A stretch of DNA of 64,000 nt from Auanema rhodensis (GCA_964057225.1 OZ059895.1:20780688-20844687); one strand, 5' to 3'; shown: positions 39,423 to 54,377, numbered from the stretch's first letter. Made by a program: numbers and translations. The notes: generated by a model not told the origin, from the letters alone.

Positions 39423-42238
39423 TCTCTTCACGTGAAAGATAAAGAGATGCGGTTTCCAAAATTAGATTCCTCATGTCCATATTAGTCTAAAAACGAATTT
39501 TTATTGATATTGGTGCATGGTAACCATGACTTTAAAATTTACGTGAACTTTAATTTATGCTAATTAAGTGTACACATGATGTGCACTTGGTATGTAACTT
39601 GCTTCACGTCAAAGATAAAGAGATGCGGTTTTCAAAATTAGATTCCCCATGTCCATTTTAGTCTAAAAACGAATTTTTATTGATATTGGTGGATGGTAAC
39701 CATGACTTTAAAACTTACGTGAACTTCAATTTATGCTAATTAAGTGTACACGTGATGTGCACTTGGTATGTAACTCGCTTCACGTGAAAGATAAAGAGAT
39801 GCGGTTTTCAAAATTAGATTCCTCATGTCCATATTAGTCTAAAAACGAATTTTTATTAATATTGGTGCATGGTAACCATGACTTTAAAATTTACGTGAAC
39901 TTTAATTTATGCTAATTAAGTGTACACATGATGTGCACTTGGTATGTAACTCGCTTCACGTCAAAGATAAAGAGATGCGGTTTTCAAAATTAGATTCCCC
40001 ATGTCCATGTTAGTCTAAAAACAAATTTCTATTAATATTGGTGCATGGTAACTATGACTTTGAAATTTACGTGAACTTTAATTTATGCTAATTAAGTGTA
40101 CACATGATGTGCACTTGGTATGTAACTCGCTTCAAGTGAAAGATAAAGAGATGCGCTTTTCAAAATTAGATTTCGCATGTCCATATTAGTCTAAAAACAA
40201 ATTTTTATTGATATTGGTGCATGGTAACCATGACTTTAAAATTTACGTGAACTTTAATTTATGCTAATTAAGTGTACACATGATGTGCACTTGGTATGTA
40301 ACTCGCTTCACGTCAAAGATAAAGAGATGCGGTTTTCAAAATTAGATTCCCCATGTCCATATTAGTCTAAAAACAAATTTTCATGAATATTGGTGCATGG
40401 TAACCATGACTTTGAAATTTACGTGAACTTTAATTTATGCTAATTAAGTGTACACATGATGTGCACTTGGTATGTAACTCGCTTCACGTCAAAGATAAAG
40501 AGATGCGGTTTTGAAAATTAGATTCCCCATGTCCATATTAGTCTAAAAACAAATTTTTATTAATATTGGTGCATGGTAACCATGACTTTGAAATTTACGT
40601 GAACTTTAATTTATGCTAATTAAGTGTACACATGATGTGCACTTGGTAAGTAACTCGCTTCACGTCAAAGATAAAGAGATGCGGTTTTCAAAATTAGATT
40701 CCCCATGTCCATATTAGTCTAAAAACAATTTTTTATCAATATTGGTGCATGGTAACCATGACTTTAAAATTTACGTGAACTTTAATTTATGCTAATTAAG
40801 TGTACACATGATGTGCACTTGGTATGTAACTCGCTTCACGTCAAAGATAAAGAGATGCGGTTTTCAAAATTAGATTCCCCATGTCCATATTAGTCTAAAA
40901 ACAAATTTTCATGAATATTGGTGCATGGTAACCATGACTTTGAAATTTACGTGAACTTTAATTTATGCTAATTAAGTGTACACATGATGTGCACTTGGTA
41001 TGTAACTCGCTTCACGTCAAAGATAAAGAGATGCGGTTTTGAAAATTAGATTCCCCATGTCCATATTAGTCTAAAAACAAATTTTTATTAATATTGGTGC
41101 ATGGTAACCATGACTTTGAAATTTACGTGAACTTTAATTTATGCTAATTAAGTGTACACATGATGTGCACTTGGTAAGTAACTCGCTTCACGTCAAAGAT
41201 AAAGAGATGCGGTTTTCAAAATTAGATTCCCCATGTCCATATTAGTCTAAAAACAATTTTTTATCAATATTGGTGCATGGTAACCATGACTTTGAAATTT
41301 ACGTGAACTTTAATTTTTGCTAATTAAGTGTACACGTGATGTGCACTTGGTATGTAACTCGCTTCACGTGAAAGATAAAGAGATGCGGTTTCCAAAATTA
41401 GATTCCCCATGTCCATATTAGTCTAAAAACAAATTTTTATTGATATTGGTGCATGGTAACCATGACTTTAAAATTTACGTGAACTTTAATTTATGCTAAT
41501 TAAGTGTACACATGATGTGCACTTGGTATGTAACTCGCTTCACGTCAAAGATAAAGAAATGCGGTTTTCAAAATTAGATTCCCCATGTCCATGTTAGTCT
41601 AAAAACAAATTTCTATTAATATTGGTGCATGGTAACTATGACTTTGAAATTTACGTGAACTTTAATTTATGCTAATTAAGTGTACACATGATGTGCACTT
41701 GGTATGTAACTCGCTTCAAGTGAAAGATAAAGAGATGCGCTTTTCAAAATTAGATTTCGCATGTCCATATTAGTCTAAAAACAAATTTTTATTGATATTG
41801 GTGCATGGTAACCATGACTTTAAAATTTACGTGAACTTTAATTTATGCTAATTAAGTGTACACATGATGTGAACTTGGTATGTAACTCGCTTCACGTCAA
41901 AGATAAAGAGATGCGGTTTTCAAAATTAGATTCCCCATGTCCATATTAGTCTAAAAACAAATTTTTATTAATATTGGTGCATGGTAACCATGACTTTGAA
42001 ATTTACGTGAACTTTAATTTATGCTAATTAAGTGTACACATGATGTGCACTTGGTATGTAACTCGCTTCACGTCAAAGATAAAAAGATGAGGTTTTCAAA
42101 ATTAGATTCCCCATGTCCATATTAGTCTAAAAACAAATTTTTATTAATATTGGTGCATGGTAACCATGACTTTGAAATTTACGTGAACTTTAATTTATGC
42201 TAATTAAGTGTACACATGATGTGCGCTTGGTATGTAAC
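39423..42238 (+). repeat. Long-range copy of 5281-7920 (about 34.1-34.3 kb apart)
   Basis: Series order agrees: cctcat; ttgc head with ccatttt/ggtggatgg; cctcat; ctattaat/gtaact; caagtg/gcgc; tatgaat; ttttg; tatcaat; then tttcc; ctattaat/gtaact; caagtg/gcgc; consensus; gagg. The offset is 34142 bp up to the tatcaat monomer at 6513 and 34318 bp after it, because this side has one extra monomer. It ties the right domain to the left domain across the divergent middle. Confidence 0.82.
40303..41358 (+). repeat. Three-monomer (528 bp) tandem duplication
   Basis: The trio tatgaat; ttttgaaaatt; caattttttatcaat occurs at 40303-40830 and 40831-41358. Both first members share the private 'ttttcatgaat'. 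The third members differ: the first has tttaaa and a plain tail, the second tttgaa, atttttgc and acacgtg. Confidence 0.88.
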
Positions 42239-44172
42239 TCGCTTCACGTGAAAGATAAAGAGATGCGGTTTTCAAAATTAGATTCCTCATGTCCATATTA
42301 GTCTAAAAACGAATTTTTATTGATATTGGTGCATGGCAACCATGACTTTAAAATTTACGTGAACTTTAATTTATGCTAATTAAGTGTACACATGATGTGC
42401 ACTTGGTATGTAACTCGCTTCACTCAAAGATAAAGAGATGCGGTTTTCAAAATTAGATTCCCCATGTCCATATTAGTCTAAAAACAAATTTTTATCAATA
42501 TTGGTGCATGGTAACTATGACTTTGAAATTTACGTGAACTTTAATTTATGCTAATTAAGTGTACACATGATGTGCACTTGGTATGTAACTCGCTTCACGT
42601 CAAAGATAAAGAGATGCGGTTTTGAAAATTAGATTCCCCATGTCCATATTAGTCTAAAAACAATTTTTTATCAATATTGGTGCATGGTAACCATGACTTT
42701 GAAATTTACGTGAACTTTAATTTATGCTAATTAAGTGTACACATGATGTGCACTTGGTAAGTAACTCGCTTCACGTCAAAGATAAAGAGATGCGGTTTTC
42801 AAAATTAGATTCCCCATGTCCATATTAGTCTAAAAACAATTTTTTATCAATATTGGTGCATGGTAACCATGACTTTGAAATTTACGTGAACTTTAATTTT
42901 TGCTAATTAAGTGTACACGTGATGTGCACTTGGTATGTAACTCGCTTCACGTGAAAGATAAAGAGATGCGGTTTCCAAAATTAGATTCCCCATGTCCATA
43001 TTAGTCTAAAAACAAATTTTTATTGATATTGGTGCATGGTAACCATGACTTTAAAATTTACGTGAACTTTAATTTATGCTAATTAAGTGTACACATGATG
43101 TGCACTTGGTATGTAACTCGCTTCACGTCAAAGATAAAGAAATGCGGTTTTCAAAATTAGATTCCCCATGTCCATGTTAGTCTAAAAACAAATTTCTATT
43201 AATATTGGTGCATGGTAACTATGACTTTGAAATTTACGTGAACTTTAATTTATGCTAATTAAGTGTACACATGATGTGCACTTGGTATGTAACTCGCTTC
43301 AAGTGAAAGATAAAGAGATGCGCTTTTCAAAATTAGATTTCGCATGTCCATATTAGTCTAAAAACAAATTTTTATTGATATTGGTGCATGGTAACCATGA
43401 CTTTAAAATTTACGTGAACTTTAATTTATGCTAATTAAGTGTACACATGATGTGCACTTGGTATGTAACTCGCTTCACGTCAAAGATAAAGAGATGCGGT
43501 TTTCAAAATTAGATTCCCCATGTCCATATTAGTCTAAAAACAAATTTTTATTAATATTGGTGCATGGTAACCATGACTTTGAAATTTACGTGAACTTTAA
43601 TTTATGCTAATTAAGTGTACACATGATGTGCACTTGGTATGTAACTCGCTTCACGTCAAAGATAAAAAGATGAGGTTTTCAAAATTAGATTCCCCATGTC
43701 CATATTAGTCTAAAAACAAATTTTTATTAATATTGGTGCATGGTAACCATGACTTTGAAATTTACGTGAACTTTAATTTATGCTAATTAAGTGTACACAT
43801 GATGTGCGCTTGGTATGTAACTCGCTTCACGTGAAAGATAAAGAGATGCGGTTTTCAAAATTAGATTCCTCATGTCCATATTAGTCTAAAAACGAATTTT
43901 TATTGATATTGGTGCATGGCAACCATGACTTTAAAATTTACGTGAACTTTAATTTATGCTAATTAAGTGTACACATGATGTGCACTTGGTATGTAACTCG
44001 CTTCACTCAAAGATAAAGAGATGCGGTTTTCAAAATTAGATTCCCCATGTCCATATTAGTCTAAAAACAAATTTTTATCAATATTGGTGCATGGTAACTA
44101 TGACTTTGAAATTTACGTGAACTTTAATTTATGCTAATTAAGTGTACACATGATGTGCACTTGGTATGTAAC
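41007..44172 (+). repeat. Nine-monomer (1583 bp) tandem duplication
   Basis: Copy 1 is 41007-42589 and copy 2 is 42590-44172. Both contain tatcaat with acacgtg; tttcc; aagaaat with gtccatgtt; caagtg/gcgc; consensus; gagg; cctcat with gcaacc; and the 175-bp cactc monomer with gtaact. The first monomer of copy 2 (42590) is a hybrid with a ttttgaaaatt head and a caattttttatcaat body. Copy 1 has one later change, 'gtgaacttgg' near 41870. Confidence 0.9.
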
Positions 44173-47100
44173 TCGCTTCAAGTGAAAGATAAAGAGATGC
44201 GCTTTTCAAAATTAGATTTCGCATGTCCATATTAGTCTAAAAACAAATTTTTATTGATATTGGTGCATGGTAACCATGACTTTAAAATTTACGTGAACTT
44301 TAATTTATGCTAATTAAGTGTACACATGATGTGCACTTGGTATGTAACTCGCTTCACGTCAAAGATAAAGAGATGCGGTTTTCAAAATTAGATTCCCCAT
44401 GTCCATATTAGTCTAAAAACAAATGTTTATGAATATTGGTGCATGGTAACCATGACTTTGAAATTTACGTGAACTTTAATTTATGCTAATTAAGTGTACA
44501 CATGATGTGCACTTGGTATGTAACTCGCTTCACGTCAAAGATAAAGAGATGCGGTTTTGAAAATTAGATTCCCCATGTCCATATTAGTCTAAAAACAAAT
44601 TTTTATTAATATTGGTGCATGGTAACCATGACTTTGAAATTTACGTGAACTTTAATTTATGCTAATTAAGTGTACACATGATGTGCACTTGGTATGTAAC
44701 TCGCTTCACGTCAAAGATAAAGAGATGCGGTTTTCAAAATTAGATTCCCCATGTCCATATTAGTCTAAAAACAATTTTTTATCAATATTGGTGCATGGTA
44801 ACCATGACTTTGAAATTTACGTGAACTTTAATTTTTGCTAATTAAGTGTACACATGATGTGCACTTGGTATGTAACTCGCTTCACGTCAAAGATAAAGAG
44901 ATGCGGTTTTCAAAATTAGATTCCCCATGTCCATATTAGTCTAAAAACAAATTTTTATTAATATTGGTGCATGGTAACCATGACTTTGAAATTTACGTGA
45001 ACTTTAATTTATGCTAATTAAGTGTACACATGATGTGCACTTGGTATGTAACTCGCTTCAAGTGAAAGATAAAGAGATGCGGTTTTCAAAATTAGATTTC
45101 GCATGTCCATATTAGTCTAAAAACAAATTTTTATTGATATTGGTGCATGGTAACCATGACTTTAAAATTTACGTGAACTTTAATTTATGCTAATTAAGTG
45201 TACACATGATGTGCACTTGGTATGTAACTCGCTTCACGTCAAAGATAAAGAGATGCGGTTTTCAAAATTAGATTCCCCATGTCCATATTAGTCTAAAAAC
45301 AAATTTTTATCAATATTGGTGCATGGTAACCATGACTTTGAAATTTACGTGAACTTTAATTTATGCTAATTAAGTGTACAAATGATGTGCGCTTGGTATG
45401 TAACTCTCTTCACGTGAAAGATAAAGAGATGCGGTTTTCAAAATTAGATTCCCCATGTCCATTTTAGTCTAAAAACGAATTTTTATTGATATTGGTGGAT
45501 GGTAACCATGACTTTAAAACTTACGTGAACTTCAATTTATCCTAATTAAGTGTACACATGATGTGCACTTGGTAAGTAACTCGCTTCACGTCAAAGATAA
45601 AGAGATGCGGTTTTCAAAATTAGATTCCCCATGTCCATATTAGTCTAAAAACAATTTTTTATCAATATTGGTGCATGGTAACCATGACTTTGAAATTTAC
45701 GTGAACTTTAATTTTTGCTAATTAAGTGTACACATGCTGTGCGCTTGGTATGTAACTCTCTTCACGTGAAAGATAAAGAGATGCGGTTTCCAAAATTAGA
45801 TTCCCCATGTCCATATTAGTCTAAAAACAAATTTTTATTGATATTGGTGCATGGTAACCATGACTTTAAAATTTACGTGAACTTTAATTTATGCTAATTA
45901 AGTGTACACATGATGTGCACTTGGTATGTAACTCGCTTCACGTCAAAGATAAAGAAATGCGGTTTTCAAAATTAGATTCCCCATGTCCATATTAGTCTAA
46001 AAACAATTTTTTATCAATATTGGTGCATGGTAACCATGACTTTGAAATTTACGTGAACTTTAATTTTTGCTAATTAAGTGTACACATGCTGTGCGCTTGG
46101 TATGTAACTCTCTTCACGTGAAAGATAAAGAGATGCGGTTTCCAAAATTAGATTCCCCATGTCCATATTAGTCTAAAAACAAATTTTTATTGATATTGGT
46201 GCATGGTAACCATGACTTTAAAATTTACGTGAACTTTAATTTATGCTAATTAAGTGTACACATGATGTGCACTTGGTATGTAACTCGCTTCACGTCAAAG
46301 ATAAAGAAATGCGGTTTTCAAAATTAGATTCCCCATGTCCATGTTAATCTAAAAACAAATTTCTATTAATATTGGTGCATGGTAACTATGACTTTGAAAT
46401 TTACGTGAACTTTAATTTATGCTAATTAAGTGTACACATGATGTGCACTTGGTATGTAACTCGCTTCAAGTGAAAGATAAAGAGATGCGCTTTTCAAAAT
46501 TAGATTTCGCATGTCCATATTAGTCTAAAAACAAATTTTTATTGATATTGGTGCATGGTAACCATGACTTTAAAATTTACGTGAACTTTAATTTATGCTA
46601 ATTAAGTGTACACATGATGTGCACTTGGTATGTAACTCGCTTCACGTCAAAGATAAAGAGATGCGGTTTTCAAAATTAGATTCCCCATGTCCATATTAGT
46701 CTAAAAACAAATTTTTATTAATATTGGTGCATGGTAACCATGACTTTGAAATTTACGTGAACTTTAATTTATGCTAATTAAGTGTACACATGATGTGCAC
46801 TTGGTATGTAACTCGCTTCACGTCAAAGATAAAAAGATGAGGTTTTCAAAATTAGATTCCCCATGTCCATATTAGTCTAAAAACAAATTTTTATTAATAT
46901 TGGTGCATGGTAACCATGACTTTGAAATTTACGTGAACTTTAATTTATGCTAATTAAGTGTACACATGATGTGCACTTGGTATGTAACTCGCTTCACGTC
47001 AAAGATAAAGAGATGCGGTTTTCAAAATTAGATTCCCCATGTCCATATTAGTCTAAAAACAATTTTTTATCAATATTGGTGCATGGTAACCATGACTTTG

Positions 47101-47516
47101 AAATTTACGTGAACTTTAATTTTTGCTAATTAAGTGTACACATGATGTGCACTTGGTATGTAACTCGCTTCACGTCAAAGATAAAGAGATGCGGTTTTCA
47201 AAATTAGATTCCCCATGTCCATATTAGTCTAAAAACAAATTTTTATTAATATTGGTGCATGGTAACCATGACTTTGAAATTTACGTGAACTTTAATTTAT
47301 GCTAATTAAGTGTACACATGATGTGCACTTGGTATGTAACTCGCTTCAAGTGAAAGATAAAGAGATGCGGTTTTCAAAATTAGATTTCGCATGTCCATAT
47401 TAGTCTAAAAACAAATTTTTATTGATATTGGTGCATGGTAACCATGACTTTAAAATTTACGTGAACTTTAATTTATGCTAATTAAGTGTACACATGATGT
47501 GCACTTGGTATGTAAC

Positions 47517-50500
47517 TCGCTTCACGTCAAAGATAAAGAGATGCGGTTTTCAAAATTAGATTCCCCATGTCCATATTAGTCTAAAAACAAATTTTTATCA
47601 ATATTGGTGCATGGTAACCATGACTTTGAAATTTACGTGAACTTTAATTTATGCTAATTAAGTGTACAAATGATGTGCGCTTGGTATGTAACTCTCTTCA
47701 CGTGAAAGATAAAGAGATGCGGTTTTCAAAATTAGATTCCTCATGTCCATATTAGTCTAAAAACGAATTTTTATTGATATTGGTGCTTGGTAACCATGAC
47801 TTTAAAATTTACGTGAACTTTAATTTATGCTAATTAAGTGTACACATGATGTGCACTTGGTATGTAACTTGCTTCACGTCAAAGATAAAGAGATGCGGTT
47901 TTCAAAATTAGATTCCCCATGTCCATATTAGTCTAAAAACAATTTTTTATCAATATTGGTGCATGGTAACCATGACTTTGAAATTTACGTGAACTTTAAT
48001 TTATGCTAATTAAGTGTACAAATGATGTGCGCTTGGTATGTAACTCTCTTCACGTGAAAGATAAAGAGATGCGGTTTTCAAAATTAGATTCCCCATGTCC
48101 ATTTTAGTCTAAAAACGAATTTTTATTGATATTGGTGGATGGTAACCATGACTTTAAAACTTACGTGAACTTCAATTTATGCTAATTAAGTGTACACATG
48201 ATGTGCACTTGGTAAGTAACTCGCTTCACGTCAAAGATAAAGAGATGCGGTTTTCAAAATTAGATTCCCCATGTCCATATTAGTCTAAAAACAATTTTTT
48301 ATCAATATTGGTGCATGGTAACCATGACTTTGAAATTTACGTGAACTTTAATTTTTGCTAATTAAGTGTACACATGCTGTGCGCTTGGTATGTAACTCTC
48401 TTCACGTGAAAGATAAAGAGATGCGGTTTCCAAAATTAGATTCCCCATGTCCATATTAGTCTAAAAACAAATTTTTATTGATATTGGTGCATGGTAACCA
48501 TGACTTTAAAATTTACGTGAACTTTAATTTATGCTAATTAAGTGTACACATGATGTGCACTTGGTATGTAACTCGCTTCACGTCAAAGATAAAGAAATGC
48601 GGTTTTCAAAATTAGATTCCCCATGTCCATATTAGTCTAAAAACAATTTTTTATCAATATTGGTGCATGGTAACCATGACTTTGAAATTTACGTGAACTT
48701 TAATTTTTGCTAATTAAGTGTACACATGCTGTGCGCTTGGTATGTAACTCTCTTCACGTGAAAGATAAAGAGATGCGGTTTCCAAAATTAGATTCCCCAT
48801 GTCCATATTAGTCTAAAAACAAATTTTTATTGATATTGGTGCATGGTAACCATGACTTTGAAATTTACGTGAACTTTAATTTATGCTAATTAAGTGTACA
48901 CATGATGTGCACTTGGTATGTAACTCGCTTCAAGTGAAAGATAAAGAGATGCGCTTTTCAAAATTAGATTTCGCATGTCCATATTAGTCTAAAAACAAAT
49001 TTTTATTGATATTGGTGCATGGTAACCATGACTTTAAAATTTACGTGAACTTTAATTTATGCTAATTAAGTGTACACATGATGTGCACTTGGTATGTAAC
49101 TCGCTTCACGTCAAAGATAAAGAGATGCGGTTTTCAAAATTAGATTCCCCATGTCCATATTAGTCTAAAAACAAATTTTTATTAATATTGGTGCATGGTA
49201 ACCATGACTTTGAAATTTACGTGAACTTTAATTTATGCTAATTAAGTGTACACATGATGTGCACTTGGTATGTAACTCGCTTCACGTCAAAGATAAAAAG
49301 ATGAGGTTTTCAAAATTAGATTTCCCATGTCCATATTAGTCTAAAAACAAATTTTTATTAATATTGGTGCATGGTAACCATGACTTTGAAATTTACGTGA
49401 ACTTTAATTTATGCTAATTAAGTGTACACATGATGTGCGCTTGGTATGTAACTCGCTTCACGTGAAAGATAAAGAGATGCGGTTTTCAAAATTAGATTCC
49501 TCATGTCCATATTAGTCTAAAAACGAATTTTTATTGATATTGGTGCATGGCAACCATGACTTTAAAATTTACGTGAACTTTAATTTATGCTAATTAAGTG
49601 TACACATGATGTGCACTTGGTATGTAACTCGCTTCACGTCAAAGATAAAGAGATGCGGTTTTCAAAATTAGATTCCCCATGTCCATATTAGTCTAAAAAC
49701 AAATTTTTATCAATATTGGTGCATGGTAACCATGACTTTGAAATTTACGTGAACTTTAATTTATGCTAATTAAGTGTACAAATGATGTGCGCTTGGTATG
49801 TAACTCTCTTCACGTGAAAGATAAAGAGATGCGGTTTTCAAAATTAGATTCCTCATGTCCATATTAGTCTAAAAACGAATTTTTATTGATATTGGTGCTT
49901 GGTAACCATGACTTTAAAATTTACGTGAACTTTAATTTATGCTAATTAAGTGTACACATGATGTGCACTTGGTATGTAACTTGCTTCACGTCAAAGATAA
50001 AGAGATGCGGTTTTCAAAATTAGATTCCCCATGTCCATATTAGTCTAAAAACAATTTTTTATCAATATTGGTGCATGGTAACCATGACTTTGAAATTTAC
50101 GTGAACTTTAATTTATGCTAATTAAGTGTACAAATGATGTGCGCTTGGTATGTAACTCTCTTCACGTGAAAGATAAAGAGATGCGGTTTTCAAAATTAGA
50201 TTCCCCATGTCCATTTTAGTCTAAAAACGAATTTTTATTGATATTGGTGGATGGTAACCATGACTTTAAAACTTACGTGAACTTCAATTTATGCTAATTA
50301 AGTGTACACATGATGTGCACTTGGTAAGTAACTCGCTTCACGTCAAAGATAAAGAGATGCGGTTTTCAAAATTAGATTCCCCATGTCCATATTAGTCTAA
50401 AAACAATTTTTTATCAATATTGGTGCATGGTAACCATGACTTTGAAATTTACGTGAACTTTAATTTTTGCTAATTAAGTGTACACATGCTGTGCGCTTGG

Positions 50501-51740
50501 TATGTAACTCTCTTCACGTGAAAGATAAAGAGATGCGGTTTCCAAAATTAGATTCCCCATGTCCATATTAGTCTAAAAACAAATTTTTATTGATATTGGT
50601 GCATGGTAACCATGACTTTAAAATTTACGTGAACTTTAATTTATGCTAATTAAGTGTACACATGATGTGCACTTGGTATGTAACTCGCTTCACGTCAAAG
50701 ATAAAGAAATGCGGTTTTCAAAATTAGATTCCCCATGTCCATATTAGTCTAAAAACAATTTTTTATCAATATTGGTGCATGGTAACCATGACTTTGAAAT
50801 TTACGTGAACTTTAATTTTTGCTAATTAAGTGTACACATGCTGTGCGCTTGGTATGTAACTCTCTTCACGTGAAAGATAAAGAGATGCGGTTTCCAAAAT
50901 TAGATTCCCCATGTCCATATTAGTCTAAAAACAAATTTTTATTGATATTGGTGCATGGTAACCATGACTTTGAAATTTACGTGAACTTTAATTTATGCTA
51001 ATTAAGTGTACACATGATGTGCACTTGGTATGTAACTCGCTTCAAGTGAAAGATAAAGAGATGCGCTTTTCAAAATTAGATTTCGCATGTCCATATTAGT
51101 CTAAAAACAAATTTTTATTGATATTGGTGCATGGTAACCATGACTTTAAAATTTACGTGAACTTTAATTTATGCTAATTAAGTGTACACATGATGTGCAC
51201 TTGGTATGTAACTCGCTTCACGTCAAAGATAAAGAGATGCGGTTTTCAAAATTAGATTCCCCATGTCCATATTAGTCTAAAAACAAATTTTTATTAATAT
51301 TGGTGCATGGTAACCATGACTTTGAAATTTACGTGAACTTTAATTTATGCTAATTAAGTGTACACATGATGTGCACTTGGTATGTAACTCGCTTCACGTC
51401 AAAGATAAAAAGATGAGGTTTTCAAAATTAGATTTCCCATGTCCATATTAGTCTAAAAACAAATTTTTATTAATATTGGTGCATGGTAACCATGACTTTG
51501 AAATTTACGTGAACTTTAATTTATGCTAATTAAGTGTACACATGATGTGCGCTTGGTATGTAACTCACTTCACGTGAAAGATAAAGAGATGCGGTTTTCA
51601 AAATTAGATTCCTCATGTCCATATTAGTCTAAAAACGAATTTTTATTGATATTGGTGCATGGCAACCATGACTTTAAAATTTACGTGAACTTTAATTTAT
51701 GCTAATTAAGTGTACACATGATGTGCACTTGGTATGTAAC
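47517..51740 (+). repeat. 12-monomer (2112 bp) tandem duplication
   Basis: Copy 1 is 47517-49628 and copy 2 is 49629-51740, each exactly 12 monomers of 176 bp. Shared private changes are 'ggtgcttgg' (47782 and 49894) and 'gatttcccatg' (49319 and 51431). The junction lies close to a monomer boundary: the cctcat/gcaacc monomer at 49453 is followed by a tatcaat/acaaatg monomer instead of the cactc monomer that follows its twin at 51565. Copy 2 has one later change, 'aactcacttc' near 51564. Confidence 0.92.
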
Positions 51741-53323
51741 TCGCTTCACTCAAAGATAAAGAGATGCGGTTTTCAAAATTAGATTCCCCATGTCCATATT
51801 AGTCTAAAAACAAATTTTTATTAATATTGGTGCATGGTAACTATGACTTTGAAATTTACGTGAACTTTAATTTATGCTAATTAAGTGTACACATGATGTG
51901 CACTTGGTATGTAACTCGCTTCAAGTGAAAGATAAAGAGATGCGCTTTTCAAAATTAGATTTCGCATGTCCATATTAGTCTAAAAACAAATTTTTATTGA
52001 TATTGGTGCATGGTAACCATGACTTTAAAATTTACGTGAACTTTAATTTATGCTAATTAAGTGTACACATGATGTGCACTTGGTATGTAACTCGCTTCAC
52101 GTCAAAGATAAAGAGATGCGGTTTTGAAAATTAGATTCCCCATGTCCATATTAGTCTAAAAACAAATTTTTATTAATATTGGTGCATGGTAACCATGACT
52201 TTGAAATTTACGTGAACTTTAATTTATGCTAATTAAGTGTACACATGATGTGCACTTGGTAAGTAACTCGCTTCACGTCAAAGATAAAGAGATGCGGTTT
52301 TGAAAATTAGATTCCCCATGTCCATATTAGTCTAAAAACAAATTTTTATTAATATTGGTGCATGGTAACCATGACTTTGAAATTTACGTGAACTTTAATT
52401 TATGCTAATTAAGTGTACACATGATGTGCACTTGGTAAGTAACTCGCTTCACGTCAAAGATAAAGAGATGCGGTTTTCAAAATTAGATTCCCCATGTCCA
52501 TGTTAGTCTAAAAACAATTTTTTATCAATATTGGTGCATGGTAACTATGACTTTGAAATTTACGTGAACTTTAATTTATGCTAATTAAGTGTACACATGA
52601 TGTGCACTTGGTATGTAACTCGCTTCAAGTGAAAGATAAAGAGATGCGCTTTTCAAAATTAGATTTCGCATGTCCATATTAGTCTAAAAACAAATTTTTA
52701 TTGATATTGGTGCATGGTAACCATGACTTTAAAATTTACGTGAACTTTAATTTATGCTAATTAAGTGTACACATGATGTGCACTTGGTATGTAACTCGCT
52801 TCACGTCAGAGATAAAGAGATGCGGTTTTCAAAATTAGATTCCCCATGTCCATATTAGTCTAAAAACAAATTTTTATTAATATTGGTGCATGGTAACCAT
52901 GACTTTGAAATTTACGTGAACTTTAATTTATGCTAATTAAGTGTACACATGATGTGCACTTGGTATGTAACTCGCTTCACGTCAAAGATAAAAAGATGAG
53001 GTTTTCAAAATTAGATTCCCCATGTCCATATTAGTCTAAAACCAAATTTTTATTAATATTGGTGCATGGTAACCATGACTTTGAAATTTACGTGAACTTT
53101 AATTTATGCTAATTAAGTGTACACATGACGTGCGCTTGGTATGTAACTCGCTTCACGTGAAAGATAAAGAGATGCGGTTTCCAAAATTAGATTCCCCATG
53201 TCCATATTAGTCTAAAAACAAATTTTTATTGATATTGGTGCATGGCAACCATGACTTTAAAATTTACGTGAACTTTAATTTATGCTAATTAAGTGTACAC
53301 ATGATGTGCGCTTGGTATGTAAC
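51037..53323 (+). repeat. Block repeated at 60713-63175 (9676 bp apart)
   Basis: Order in both: caagtg/gcgc; consensus; gagg; cctcat/gcaacc; cactc with gtaact; caagtg/gcgc; two ttttg monomers with ggtaagtaac; gtccatgtt with caattttttatcaat; caagtg/gcgc; consensus; gagg with 'aaaaccaaat' and 'gacgtgcgc'; tttcc/gcaacc. After 62296 the offset becomes 9852 bp because the second block gained one monomer. The rare 'aaaaccaaat' and 'gacgtgcgc' pair is found only in this family. Confidence 0.88.
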
Positions 53324-54377
53324 TCGCTTCACGTGAAAGATAAAGAGATGCGGTTTTCAAAATTAGATTCCTCATGTCCATATTAGTCTAAAAACGAATT
53401 TTTATTGATATTGGTGCATGGCAACCATGACTTTAAAATTTACGTGAACTTTAATTTATGCTAATTAAGTGTACACATGATGTGCACTTGGTATGTAACT
53501 CGCTTCACTCAAAGATAAAGAGATGCGGTTTTCAAAATTAGATTCCCCATGTCCATATTAGTCTAAAAACAAATTTTTATCAATATTGGTGCATGGTAAC
53601 TATGACTTTGAAATTTACGTGAACTTTAATTTATGCTAATTAAGTGTACACATGATGTGCACTTGGTATGTAACTCGCTTCACGTCAAAGATAAAAAGAT
53701 GAGGTTTTCAAAATTAGATTCCCCATGTCCATATTAGTCTAAAACCAAATTTTTATTAATATTGGTGCATGGTAACCATGACTTTGAAATTTACGTGAAC
53801 TTTAATTTATGCTAATTAAGTGTACACATGACGTGCGCTTGGTATGTAACTCGCTTCACGTGAAAGATAAAGAGATGCGGTTTCCAAAATTAGATTCCCC
53901 ATGTCCATATTAGTCTAAAAACAAATTTTTATTGATATTGGTGCATGGCAACCATGACTTTAAAATTTACGTGAACTTTAATTTATGCTAATTAAGTGTA
54001 CACATGATGTGCGCTTGGTATGTAACTCGCTTCACGTGAAAGATAAAGAGATGCGGTTTTCAAAATTAGATTCCTCATGTCCATATTAGTCTAAAAACGA
54101 ATTTTTATTGATATTGGTGCATGGCAACCATGACTTTAAAATTTACGTGAACTTTAATTTATGCTAATTAAGTGTACACATGATGTGCACTTGGTATGTA
54201 ACTCGCTTCACTCAAAGATAAAGAGATGCGGTTTTCAAAATTAGATTCCCCATGTCCATATTAGTCTAAAAACAAATTTTTATCAATATTGGTGCATGGT
54301 AACTATGACTTTGAAATTTACGTGAACTTTAATTTATGCTAATTAAGTGTACACATGATGTGCACTTGGTATGTAAC
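52972..54377 (+). repeat. Four-monomer (703 bp) tandem duplication
   Basis: Copy 1 is 52972-53674 and copy 2 is 53675-54377. Each has gagg with 'aaaaccaaat'; tttcc/gcaacc; cctcat/gcaacc; and a 175-bp cactc monomer with gtaact. The private 'gacgtgcgc' appears in both. I saw no difference between the copies. Confidence 0.92.
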
